From the NCBI RefSeq assembly GCF_000471905.2, contig NW_006494942.1:262234-326233 (forward strand): 64,000 nt of DNA, given 5' to 3'. Origin of the DNA: Amborella trichopoda (lineage: Eukaryota; Streptophyta; Magnoliopsida; Amborellales; Amborellaceae). Below the pieces are notes generated by a model. That model was given only the letters and a program-made list of their open reading frames with translations. It was not told the origin of the DNA and did no database searches. Both the position numbers and the translations under genes were made by a program. Shown in pieces: positions 33,791 through 44,373 of the stretch; the stretch's first letter is position 1, and each line of letters begins with the position of its first letter.

Positions 33791-34724
33791 ATCCCTCTTA
33801 GCTGAGACTGGAAGTCCCGATTTTCAACCACATAGGACATATATCCCTCTCATCTATTAGTTAAAAGGCAAGAGGTCCTGAGAGCAAAAATAAAGTGCAG
33901 AGGGGAAGTAAAATGTAACTCTTCTTGGTCAGGGCGCCTAAAGGTCACCATCCTTTCTTTGCAATTGACGGTGGCATGGTGTGAGTACAACTAATCAATG
34001 TCCAGAAAGACATTAAAATCGTGAATCTCTAGGAGGATCAAGTCTACAGGCAGGTCACACCCATCAACTGGAATTCCACATTGTCTATACACTCTATCAG
34101 TTTCCATAGAATCCCTCACAGGTGTGCATACTACTAGAGTAAAATCAAGACATGCGGGCTTGACATTTCGATAGCAAGCAAAATGGGGTGCAACAAAAGA
34201 GTGAGAGCAACCAGGGTCAATCAAAGCTTTATCTTTAACACCACAAATAGAAAGTGTACCTCTGATTACCGAGGTAAACACCTTAGCTCCTTGCTCAGTG
34301 AGGGAAAATACTCGTCCTTGTGTCTTTGATCCATCCTTTATCTTTGTCATAAGGCATTCCTTAACCCAGTGGCCGGGCTTATCACACCTGAGGCACACGA
34401 TCCTCTTCCTGAAACATTCGACGACAGTGTGGTTGTCCTTCCGGCAATGAGGGCAGACCGAGCGTCGATCATTCTTTATATTGCCCAAGAAGTTCTTCTG
34501 GGCTCTCTGGTAACGCTGGCAAGGCCCTCCTCTAACATCCCTCAATCGAAATTTTCAGCGCTTCTTCCCAAAGTTTCTTGATGGCTCGGGCTTCGTCTTT
34601 CCTTCCTTCCTTGACCTGTGATCCTCGCAGTCCCTCTCAATCTTTATGGCGAGGTCTACTAATGAAGCGTACGACTTCAGATTAACCGAAAGTACTCTTC
34701 CTTTGATGTCCAGTTGAAGGCCCT
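33791..34724 (-). pseudogene. Gag end (two CCHC knuckles) and protease of C1
   Basis: CPHCRKDNHTVVEC and CLRCDKPGHWVKEC are two intact CX2CX4HX4C knuckles (34455-34350). Protease follows: KALIDPGCSHSFVAPHF (near 34230), with D-S-G changed to D-P-G, then PVDLILLEIHDFNVFLDID (near 34000). The upstream gag is cut at 34724 by E3's LTR. Collinear with C2 at 42857-43720. Confidence 0.85.
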
Positions 34725-37700
34725 ATTTGAAGACGTTTTTCAGCACCTTGGGTCCCCGATGAAGAATAAAAAGAGAAGCCGATCGATAAAGCCTGAATAA
34801 CCATGGAATTCTTGACAGTCTTAGAATTTCCCCATAACAAGTGGAAATGTTTATAAGGACTTCCAAAGGCCACCTACCAAGTTTCATCGCAATCCGACAT
34901 GTTTAAGGCAGTGCAGACAAAGAAACAATTTTAGAAAAATCAGTATGTAGCAACCTGAAAAGGACCCCGTAACTAGAACTCTATTTTTTGTTCGTCAAAT
35001 AGTTGTGGGAGCACTGCCATTAGATTTGGTACTCTCGAAAACCCTTATGGGTCAAGTTTTGGCTTAATCAGACTCTCTAGGACAACGTTATGGGTAAAAG
35101 ACCGAAAAGGCGTAGAGCGCACACTATTCCCGTGCGCCCTCACCATTAAAGGTGGCTATTTTTACAGTCTCAAGCAGTGACTTTCAGGAACCACATCTCA
35201 CTCGTCCCTATTCAAATCACGCTAAACTTTTGTGACCGTGTTCATCTCAGCAAGACAAGCGTTTTGATATGTGACACGCTCCATGAAGAAGCCTGATTAG
35301 GGAGAAAAGCTAGAGAGAAATCAATGATTCGTGAAGGAAGTTGCAAGAAATTCAGCAGCGACATGTCCCACTCGAGCGGCCATATCACGATCGTTACACA
35401 TCGGATTGACACGAGATCAATTCCATCGTTTGCATAAGGTCTAGGGCTACTATTGGTCTAAAACCTATATGTGATGAATGGGAGGATTTAACGCGTGAAG
35501 CAAATAAATTTTCTGTAAATTTGGTTGTCGAAATTCAGATTTCGGTAAAAAACCTAAGACTGCAAAATCATCGTCCGAGCACGAAATCGAGCTGCGTTTG
35601 TTTCCTTGCGATCATGACGACATAATCAATGTGATCCAATGAAGAGATCATGAAGAAACATTAAGCTATGAGCACACTATCGATCCAAAGTTTTCAAGAT
35701 TCGCACGAATTTCAAGCCACATGATCGTGGCTTAAAAATACGATCTGTGGCTCGAAGTTGGTATCAAGTCGATCACCATGACAAGCCCTACAAGAAAGCA
35801 ATCATATTTTTTTCAAGCAAGCACCAGAGCAACTCTGGATCATTCAGGGAAGATCACGCACGTTTGGAATTTTATATATTGTCAGGTAGGGGCAAAACAA
35901 TCATTTTTCACCTATTTTTTGAATTTATTTTAATTCAAATAAGTTGTAATTATCATCAATTGGGATAGTTTTTGGGCATCCACCCATGTTTTGGGCCTAA
36001 TTCTATAAATACATGCTAAATCTAATTGTAAAGAGATATCCCCTCATACTTTTAATTCATCAATAAAGTTTGAGTTTTTACATTGAGTTGGATAGGCACG
36101 TCTTAGAGAGAGAGAGAGAGAGAGGAGAGAGAAGAATTAAGTCGGTAACCCTCGTCCCCAAGGTAATTCTCTCTCTTCCTTTCTTCTTTCTCCTCCTCCT
36201 CTTTTCTCGCTCCTTCCACTCTTCTCTTTCTTCTTCTTCTTTTCTCTGCTTCTCTCTCTTCCTCTCTGTGAACATGCATGACTGTGGTAGAGCTGTGCAT
36301 GCTTCTCTCTTCCTTCTCTTTCTCTCCTCTCTCTTCTTCTTCTTCGTCTTCTCCTTCTTTATTCTCTCTCTGCTCTATCTTTCTCTCTATTTCTCCCTGT
36401 TTGAATGTGCATGGTGACGGCAGTGCCATGCATGAATTTCTCTCTCTATTTTATTTTCTCTATCTAACACACATGATGATGGTAGCGCCGTGCATGTTTC
36501 CTTCTCTCTTTTCTCCTTCTTTTTCTTTTCCTTTTTTATTTATTCTCTCTCTGCTCTATCTTTCTCTCTGCTTCCCCCTGTCTAAACGTGCATGGTGATG
36601 GTAGTGCCATGCATGAATCTCTCTCTATTTTGTTTATTCTCTCTAATACACATGGTGGTGGCAATGTCGTGAATGTTTCCTTCTCTCTCTCTCCTTCTTT
36701 CTCTCTGGCTATTTCCTAATCTCTTTCCCTCTCTCTTTCCTTCTTTCTCCTCTGACTCTTTCTAACCGCTCTCCTCACTTTCCTTTTTTCTCGCTTCTTT
36801 CTTTTCATCTCTCACTGTTCACTTTCCTTCTCTCTCTACTTTCCTTTCTTCTTCCTCTTCCCTAAACCCTCTTTCTTCCTCTCTATCATTCCTTCTCTCA
36901 CCCTATTAATTCTTTTCTCTCTCCTTTCTAGTCATAAACGACGATATCCATCGTCGGGCATGATATTCTCATTCTTCCCTTATCCTCTGGAAACATGCAC
37001 AGTGACCGAGCCTTAACCCGAGTGGCGGGCTGGGCCTCTGTTCACATTTCCCCTTTCCCATGTTGTGCACCGCGATGCTCATCACCGCGCATGATATTCC
37101 TTTCCTCATTCTTTGACAAGGACACTGAACCGGGCCCTTTCTCGAGTGGGGGGTCGGGTCGTATCTGAGTCCCTTGCGATATGAGTGGCGATTCCTAGCG
37201 TCGTGCATGTCTTTCCCCTTTCTCGTTCATGTCTCTCTCTTGACATAGACAATGGAGGCCTATCGCCGTCCATGTTCTTTCTCTCTCCTCTTTCCTCTAT
37301 CATGGACGATAGAACCCATGGTCGTCCATGTTCATTCTCTCTCCTCTTTCCTCTATCATGGGCGACAGAAACCCATCGCCATCCATGTTCTTTCTTTGTC
37401 CTCTTTCCTTTGTCATGGGCGGTGGAATTCATTGTCATCCATGTTCTTTCTCTCTCCTATTACGTTTGTCATGAGATGCAGAAACCCATTGATGTCCATG
37501 TCCTTTCTTTCTCCTTTTTTCTGTGTCATGGGTGATAGAATCCATCGCCATCCATGTCCTTTCTCTCTCCTCTTTCCTATGTCATGGGCAGCAGAAACCC
37601 ATCGTTGTCCATGTTCTTTCTCTCTCCTATTTCCTTAGTCATGGACGGTATCGCTGTCCATATTTCATCCCTCTCTTTTCTCTCTTCTCTTCTTTTCTGT

Positions 37701-38680
37701 TCTTTGCCTTCTTTTTCTCCCCCTTCCTTTTGTCTCTCATTTCTTTTCTTCTCCACATTCCTATCTTCTCTTTTCCCCCGTTCTTTCTTTCTTTCTTTAT
37801 TTCTTTCTTTCTTTCTCCCTCCTCTCTCTTTTCTCTCTTATATCTTCTCTTTCTTTTCTTCTCCTTTCCTTCTCTTTTCTGTTATCTCTTTTCTTCTCTC
37901 TTTCTCTCTCTCTCTGCTTTTCTTATTCCTCCTCTTTCTCTTTCTTTTTCCCCTTTCTCTCTTACTTGACTAAGAGACGAGTCTAGCACTTTCATGGTAG
38001 TCTCATCGTTGAGCAGTATTGTTGTCATTCCAGTCTAAGTTACCATGTCCGTCTTGCTGCCATGTTCAGCTTTCCATTATGCCGGGCAGGTTGGTGTTAG
38101 TGTTCTATCGTTGAGTAGTATTCCGGCCATGCCAGTTCGCGTTATCATGCCCTTCTTGCTACCACGTCAGGTCAATCATCATGTCAATCTAGCCACTGTG
38201 CTAAGCTAGCCACTTGTTCAAATGTCTCTTTCTTTTCTTTTCTTCTCTCTTCGTTCTTCTCTCAACCCTAATCTCATCATTTCTGCTCTTTTCTCCTTTA
38301 AATGTGCAGGCCTGTGTTCATTGGCCCAAAGAAAAGGTGGGGTCCCTCAGCCCACTTGTCTTGCAAAATTAACCATGTGTGTGTGATCGCAAAAATAGGA
38401 GAATACATGCCAAGAGAGGCGATTCCGACCCAGTTGTACGACTGAGAGCTTTCCAACATGATCTAAGAGGACGCCCACGCGAGCCAGCCCGAGTGAGTCC
38501 TTGACCCAGGTCAGGTGACTCCCGTCTTACAACAAATTCCTCTCTCATTGATTGGTATACCTGCCCTTGTTCTTGAGCAAGGTTCTCAAGAGAGCTATCT
38601 CAAGTCCCGGGTTCCCTTCGTAACCAGACACATGTCACCAGATCATCCAGATTCGGTGGCATGATCGAGGCACCTAAGCA
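34725..38680 (+). repeat. 5' LTR of E3 (LTR-A, 3.96 kb)
   Basis: Starts TTTGAAGACGTTTTTCAGCA and ends GGCACCTAAGCA. U3 is 1.28 kb up to the TATA box TCTATAAATA (36002-36011); AATAAA at 36062-36067. R/U5 is expanded: CT-rich low-complexity DNA at 36105-36950 and 37670-37970, with four units of a CATG(G)TG(A/G)(T/C)GG...GCCATGCATG type at 36275-36680. Long ORFs at 36070-37973 are CT-repeat artefacts. Confidence 0.9.
37240..37660 (+). repeat. Hairpin minisatellite in E3's LTR (GTCCATG arms)
   Basis: Seven units of about 60 bp: TCATGGACGATAGAACCCAT then a TCGTCCATG arm, separated by TTCTTTCTCTCTCCTCTTTCC. It is the opposite orientation of the minisatellite at 4629-5225, as expected from LTR orientation. 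Confidence 0.8.
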
Positions 38681-38683
38681 GCT

Positions 38684-38702
38684 TGGCGACTCCACTGGGG
38701 CC
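38684..38702 (+). other. Primer-binding site of E3
   Basis: TGGCGACTCCACTGGGGCC, three bases (GCT) after the LTR terminus at 38680. The best-preserved site in the window after allowing the last two bases. Confidence 0.75.
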
Positions 38703-38858
38703 TTTCACACACCACATGGCTTCCTGATTTCTTTACCCATTCATCTGAATCTAGGATTTTCTCATTCCCGCATTTGCAAGCTTCCTCGAACTTCGTTACC
38801 AACGTTTCTGTTGTGAAAAGGCCCAATGTCTAGTTCCCAGGTCTTAACCTAGATAGGC

Positions 38859-40562
38859 ATGAGGAGGGACTTAAAGGTCCCTAAATCTCTATCTCCTTGC
38901 TCTGGTGGAACTTCCACTAATGCACCCTGCATCGGTAGCACATCTGCTACCACTCATAGCATGCACCCTATCACCTGCAAGTCACTTGTGGGTCGTATTA
39001 CCGAGGTACATAGGAAAACTGCCCAGTCCCTTTGTGCAAAAAGCAAGGAAGTTGTTGTTGCTTCTGTGGGTCACCGCAGGGTTTCCCCCCACATTCCTCC
39101 ACCATCTCGGGTCTCTATGTTTAGAGACTCAACACATAGAGGAGGAGACCCTGCGGCCTCCACCTCACACACACACCCTAAGACTCATGGGTCATCCACT
39201 CGAGTCACACCTCGGGGCCGCCCTTGTGCTACCTCGAGTATGTGTCAAGGATCAGCCCTCCTTGAGCCAAAACCTGTATACATGCATGTGCATCTCACTG
39301 CTTGGGGCAACACCATGGCTGCGCCAACCCAAGCACACGGAAGACGATTTCTTCATCCTTATTCTCAGCACACATTAGCACACCCAGTAAGGCACCTGTT
39401 CCCTTGCAGACACTTGCTCACAGTTCTCAGCCTCCTTAGGCTAGACCACCTGTTCAAGCTCCGGCTGACCCCTAAGTCACCCGGAATGTTACTTCTAGGG
39501 GCGTACACCTGCCACCTTCCCAGGCCACTGCTTGCTCCTGACCCAAACATAGTCGAGAGCCAGTCCCCTCTTCTTCTGCCCTTTTCTCCTCTTGGTGGAT
39601 ATCTCAAGACCTGGTACTCGAACGTTTCCCTAAGAGTACCATCCTCAGTCAGCTCCGTCAGGTCGGCTATGCCTCTCGAGCCCACAAAGGAGTTCGGGGC
39701 AAAGGCCTGATGATTGATGAAGTTCTACAACTTCCAAGGCAGCCCAAGCTAGCCCCTATCCACGGTCCACATTTGATGTCTTATCTTATGGACATAGCCC
39801 TCTCATGTTCTAAGAAGGCGGGTCAACCTCGACCCCAGTCTCAGTTCTGGAGAGAGTTTTATCGTAGTCTCAAGCTCAAGCAAGACAGAGGACTGCAGAT
39901 CCTGATGAAGGAGCCGACCAGAAGAGTAGGGGCACCCAGCTTCAAGGGTCTTCTTCCTGAAAATCCATTCTACCCTCTTCAGATGACATGACCTGAAGAA
40001 GAACTGCAAGAATCCTACACTGTGGTCAGCGTTAAAGAAGATGACCCGACCACCCAGTAGCCACGGTTCCAAGACCGTCAAGAACCAGTGCTCACATGGT
40101 CGGCATATAAGACTTGAGTACAGTCGAGGCATGCTGAGCTCTTGCTGACCGATCTGTCGCGCATGAGTCGCCAAGCTCGGAAACCTTCAAAGCCACCTAA
40201 GGCTAATTGCCTTGAGGAAATGGTTAGCGTGATGGTTGGGACAAACCCTAACGACTCCCAGGAGGAACACATGAATAGGTTCGAGCAGATGGTGCAAGCA
40301 ATGATGGAGAAGATTGATCACATGGAAAGCACACAGTCCCTAGTCAATGCATCCCCTCATGAGGCCAATTCCCATCACTCGGGTGATGCACCTTCAGAGC
40401 AGCCTGCCTCACAGGATAATTCCGTCCCTCATCCGGTCTCACACGCAAATATTGACATTATGGTAACCCATAGCTTAAAGAGCAGATATATCCCATGAAT
40501 ACAGGGTGCAACACTTTACCAGAAGTCGTACCCCTCCTACATTAATCAGGTCCCATTCCCTC
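38859..40562 (+). pseudogene. N-terminal ORF and partial gag of E3
   Basis: MRRDLKVPKSLSPCSGGTST opens 283 codons without a stop (38859-39710), the longest frame of this segment in the window. Compared with E4 it loses one base at TWYSN (near 39620), so the last part of that frame is off-frame. The true frame resumes at 39710-39991 (HGPHLMSYLMDIALSCSKK, RSLKLKQDRGLQILMKEP), and at 40142-40498 with HMNRFEQMVQAMMEKIDHME and IDIMVTHSLKSRYIP, the start of gag. Cut at INQVPFP (40562) by LTR-B. Ser/Pro/Thr/His-rich N part; function unknown. Confidence 0.7.
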
Positions 40563-40933
40563 TTTAAGGACCATGATTTTCTCTCGGCCCAGTAACGCGC
40601 ACGGTGACAGAGGGTGAGGTAGAGACCTAGCACCCTTTGGGGAATCGTTGCACGCGTATAAGGGCTTAGCGTCATCTATGGTAGAGAGGCAAAAGAGAGA
40701 GAAAGAAGACATAGCGTCGGTTGTGTAAGAAGACATAGTGTCGGCTGTGAAAGAAGACACAGTGTCGACTGTGTAAGAAGGCACAACACCATCTGTGTAA
40801 GAAGGCACAGTGCCAGCTGTGTAAAAAGAAAATATCCATCGTCATCTATGAATCCAAGCCTAGCGCCGACTGTAAAGAGAAGGGCGCAGCGCCGTCTATA
40901 AACCATCGCCAGCTATAACCCAACGCCATCTGT
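40563..40933 (+). repeat. LTR-B fragment (chromovirus LTR start)
   Basis: TTTAAGGACCATGATTTTCT matches C3's LTR start at 47123, continuing through GACACGCACGG-like and TCATCTATGGTAGAGAGG sequence and a minisatellite of GAAGACACAGTGTCGGCTGT units (40700-40830). It stops at 40933, where the minus-strand integrase of C2 begins. Confidence 0.8.
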
Positions 40934-41360
40934 TTGGGGTGGAAAAGCAGTGCTAAATGTAAGTCCGGTCCCCAAAGCTGATTGCAGACTTGCCCAAAAT
41001 CTGAAGGTGAATCTAGTATTCCTGTCTGACACAATACTGATAGGCACCCCGTGTAATCTCACAATCTCTCTGATGTATAAATGGGTCTGCTTATCTAGAG
41101 TATAGGTCGTGCGAACTGGTAAGAAGTGAGAAGTTTTGGTTAATCGGTCCACCACGACCTAGATACTATCTTACCCTGCACTTGATTTTGATAATCCAGA
41201 AACAAAATCCGTCGTGATGTGTTCCCATTTCCACTCTGGTATGGGCATGGGTTGCAATAGTTCTTCCTCCACTTGCTGAAACACATACATGACTCTTAAA
41301 CCTTAATAAGTCATCACTGCTCATAGAGAAATCTTCTTTTCCTTCCATTTTCAGTTCTTC
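40934..41360 (-). pseudogene. Integrase fragment of C2
   Basis: MVDRLTKTSHFLPVRTTYTL, LYIREIVRLHGVPISIVSDR (catalytic Asp kept) and ALGTGLTFSTAFPPQTDG, then truncation before QSER with the catalytic Glu. 41348-41166 (MEGKEDFSMSSDDLLRFKSH) is a displaced piece matching the C1 region near 32240-32280, so the zinc-binding domain is deleted. Confidence 0.85.
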
Positions 41361-41529
41361 AGGTATTTTTATTAGCTGGGGATCTCCTTTTTTGAGCTTC
41401 TCGAATTCGTTAAAAGAGTTGGGGTTCCATCCTCAGACACGACAGCATTCCTTCGCCCTCACTACGGGGATGAGATGGCTGCCACTCAACCACATCCTCT
41501 AATAGCTTCATTTGTACAGTCATAGTCAT

Positions 41530-42844
41530 TCAATAAGTCCATCCATCTTCTTTGCCTCATATTAAACTCCTTTTGGGAAAATAGGTACTTGAGGCTCTTG
41601 TGGTCCGTGAACACCTTAAACTAGGCCTCATAAAGGTAGTGCCTCCAGATTTTTAACGCAAATACTACTGGCGCGAGCTCCAAGTCATGAGTTATATAGT
41701 TCTGCTCTTACGACTTTAGTTGTCTGGAGGCATAAGCAATGACTTTAACTCTCTGCATGAGTTCACATCCGAGCCCTTTATGGGATGCATCGGTATAAAC
41801 CACAAAGTCTTCATTCTCCTCGAGCAAGGTCAGTATTGGGGTTGTGACTTGTCTCTTCTTAAATTTCTGGAAACTCCTCTCACAATCCTCTGACCACAAA
41901 AATTATGTATTCTTTTAGGTCAGCAGAGTAAGGGGAAGCACTATTTTCCAAAATCCCTCTCCAAAGTGTCAGTAATATCCTGCTAACTCCAAAAAGCTGT
42001 GAACTTCGATTATATTTGTTGGTCTTTCCCACTTAAGCACTGCTTCTATCTTAGAGGGATCAACTGTGATCCAGTCCTTAGAAATAATATGACCAAGGAA
42101 GGCTACACTAGGGAGCCAAAATTTGCTCTTACTTAGTTTGGTATACAATCTTTTAGACCTCAGAGTTTGCAAGATGGTTCTCAGATGCTACTCATGCAGT
42201 TCCTAAATCTTTGAATACACCATCATTAATAAAATAACTACAAAATCGTCTAAGAAAGGTCGGAACACTCTATTCATAAAATCCATGAATACCATAGGGG
42301 CATTGGTTAACCTGAACGGCATTACAAGAAACTCGTAGTGGCTGTATCGAGTTCTAAAAGCAGTATTCGGGACATTTCCCTCCTTAATTCTTAGTTGGTG
42401 ATACCCCAATCGGAGGTCGATCTTTGAAAACACCTGGCCCCCCTGGAGCTGATCAAAGAGGTAATCAATTCTAGGCAGAGGATACTTATTCTTCACCCTC
42501 ACTTAGTTCAACTGCCTATAGTCAATACATAGCCTCAGGGACCCATCTTTCTTCTTCATAAACAGGACCCTGGGGCGGGTCAACCCCTTATCCAATAATT
42601 CTTGCAACTTCTCTTTTAACTCCTTCAACTCAGCTAGGGCCATTCTATACAGGGCTTTGGAGATGGGCACAATGCCTGGGACTATATCTATCTCAAATTC
42701 AATTTCACTTACTGGAGGCAAGGATGACAACTCTTTTGAGAATACCTCAGGGTACTCTTTTCCCACTGGTATTTCTTCTAGTTGGGACTGAACACTCTGA
42801 TTCTCTACTACATAGGCCAGATACCATACACATCTCTTAGCCAA
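41530..42844 (-). pseudogene. Reverse transcriptase and RNase H of C2
   Basis: 42844-42503: EEIPVGKEYPEVFSKELSSL, PPVSEIEFEIDIVPG, FMKKKDGSLRLCIDYRQLN, then a stop. 42502-42203: [55 protein letters not shown]; the FIDD box is destroyed by a frameshift. 42172-41969 carries [20 protein letters not shown]. RNase H at 41899-41560 has TPILTLLEENEDFVVYTDAS and [20 protein letters not shown]. Ends at a deletion. Confidence 0.9.
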
Positions 42845-42856
42845 GAGGCGAGAGGC

Positions 42857-43591
42857 TCAGAGGGTAGAGATAAAATGCAGAGGGGAAGTATCCTTAATGC
42901 CCTCAAAGTGTAATTCTACTTGATCAGGACGTTTAAAGGTTACCATCTTTTCATGACAGTCGACGATGGCATGGTGTGTATACGACCAGTCCATGCCTAG
43001 AATGACATCAAAGTCTCGAATATCTAGGTGAATTAGATTTACTGACAAGTCACAACCATCAATTGTTATCATACACTGCCTATATACTCTATCAATTTGC
43101 ATAGAGTCTCCCACAAGTGTGCATACTACTAAAGTATAACTGAGACATGTAGGCATAACATTCAAATGGTAAGAAAAATGGGGTGCAATAAATGAGTGAG
43201 AAGAACCAGAGTCAATTAAGGATTTAGCTTTAATGCCGCAATTTGAGAGCGTACCTCTGGTCACCGAGGTGGACGTCTTGGCCTCCTGTTCAGTGAGGGT
43301 GAACACTCGTCCTTGGGTCTTTGGACAGTCCTCAGTCTTCATCATAGGGAAATCCCTAACCAAGTGGCTGGAATTGCAGCACTTTAGGCACACGTTCCGC
43401 TTCCTATAGCATTTGGTGGTAGTGTGGTTGTCTTTTCCACAATGAGAGCATACCAGGCATCGATCACTTTCCATGTTGCCCGAGTGATTCTTCTGAGCCT
43501 TTTGATTAAGTGGGTAGGGCTTTCCTCTAATATCCCTCCTTAGAAATTGTCGAGGCTTCTTTCCAAACCTCCCCAATGGCACAGCCTTCAT
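42857..43591 (-). pseudogene. Gag knuckle region and protease of C2
   Basis: Open for 244 codons. CSHCGKDNHTTTKC is an intact CX2CX4HX4C knuckle; the second, CLKCCNSSHLVRDF, has lost its last Cys. The protease motif SLIDSGSSHSFIAPHF is intact, followed by VNLIHLDIRDFDVILGMDWS, the usual C-terminal ILGMDWL-type box, then IVDCHEKMVTFKRP. The best-preserved protease in the window. Confidence 0.9.
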
Positions 43592-44261
43592 CTTTCCTTC
43601 CTCGATCTATGGTCCTCACAGTCCCTTTCAATCTTTATGGTGACATCACCAATGGGGGGTATGACTTCAGGTTGGTCGACATCACTCATCCTCTAATATC
43701 CGGCTCAAGGGCCCTCTTGAATTTATCCGCCTTCTGCACCTCGGTGATAATAATGTGGGGCACGTACCTAAAGAGCTCTGCAAATATGGCAACGTACTGC
43801 TTCACCATCATACCCTCTTATTGTAGTTCAATTATCTCTACTTATTTTCCCTCCCTGATGAAGTCTGGAAAATACTTCTCATTGAAAGCTATCAGGAAGT
43901 TTTCCCATGAGGTCTTAGTCCCTAACTCCCTCCAGGATTGCTTCACCGAGCCCCACCAGTGCTCGGCTTCTCCTTCAAGCAAGAAGGTTCCTAATTTAAC
44001 CTTCTGCTCATCCGAGCAGTGCAACACCTTCAGGATCATTTCTATCTGTCTCTTCCATCTCTCAGCCTTCTCTACTCCTCCTTGCCACAAAAAGGTAGGG
44101 GGTGCCAGCCTTCTGTCGTTCTGCTCCGAGGTAGGGGTAGACTGAGTTGGCATTGAGTCTTTCATCATCTAGGTCATGGCCCCCAAAGTCCTATAAAACT
44201 CACCGAGTGTCTCAGTGTTCTCATTACTGGAACTTGCATTGTGGGTACAAGCTCTCGACAT
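43592..44261 (-). pseudogene. Gag domain of C2
   Basis: First Met near 44261 (MSRACTHNASSSNEN). The frame at 44168-43842 has AERWKRQIEMILKVLHCSDE, KVKLGTFLLEGEAEHWW and TSWENFLIAFNEKYFPDFIR, the chromovirus gag domain. A stop separates it from the knuckle ORF, and another interrupts the N terminus at about 44172. Confidence 0.85.
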
Positions 44262-44350
44262 CTTCAACCTAGTCACAGGAGCTCCTAGTCACTTATCTAC
44301 CACAAAACTATTCTAAAGACCTCCTAAACTCCTTGGGCCAAGAATCCTAT

Positions 44351-44369
44351 CTTGGCTGCTCTGATACCA
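44351..44369 (-). other. Primer-binding site of C2 (tRNA-Met type)
   Basis: Minus strand TGGTATCAGAGCAGCCAAG, four bases after the LTR end. TGGTATCAGAGC is the initiator tRNA-Met site common in plant chromoviruses, different from the LTR-A elements' site. Confidence 0.9.
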
Positions 44370-44373
44370 TAAT

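Larger units (their letters stand above)
30664..34724 (-). mobile_element. Chromovirus C1 (Tekay/Del-like), 5' truncated
   Basis: Minus-strand order: gag end with two CCHC knuckles, protease, RT, RNase H, integrase, chromodomain, then the first 208 bp of its 3' LTR. Both ends are cut by LTR-A copies of opposite orientation: M's 5' LTR at 30663 and E3's LTR at 34725. Frames are broken many times, so it is dead. Confidence 0.85.
34725..40562 (+). mobile_element. Element E3: LTR-A family, 5' LTR and gag only
   Basis: A complete 5' LTR-A, intact-looking primer-binding site, the longest open N-terminal ORF of the family and the first part of gag. It ends abruptly at 40562 where an LTR-B fragment starts; zinc knuckles, protease, tail, 3' UTR and 3' LTR are absent. 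Confidence 0.85.

Noticed and set aside
36070-37973. Long plus- and minus-strand ORFs in E3's LTR
   Set aside because: CT-rich low-complexity and minisatellite DNA inside an LTR; not conserved in frame in other LTR copies.
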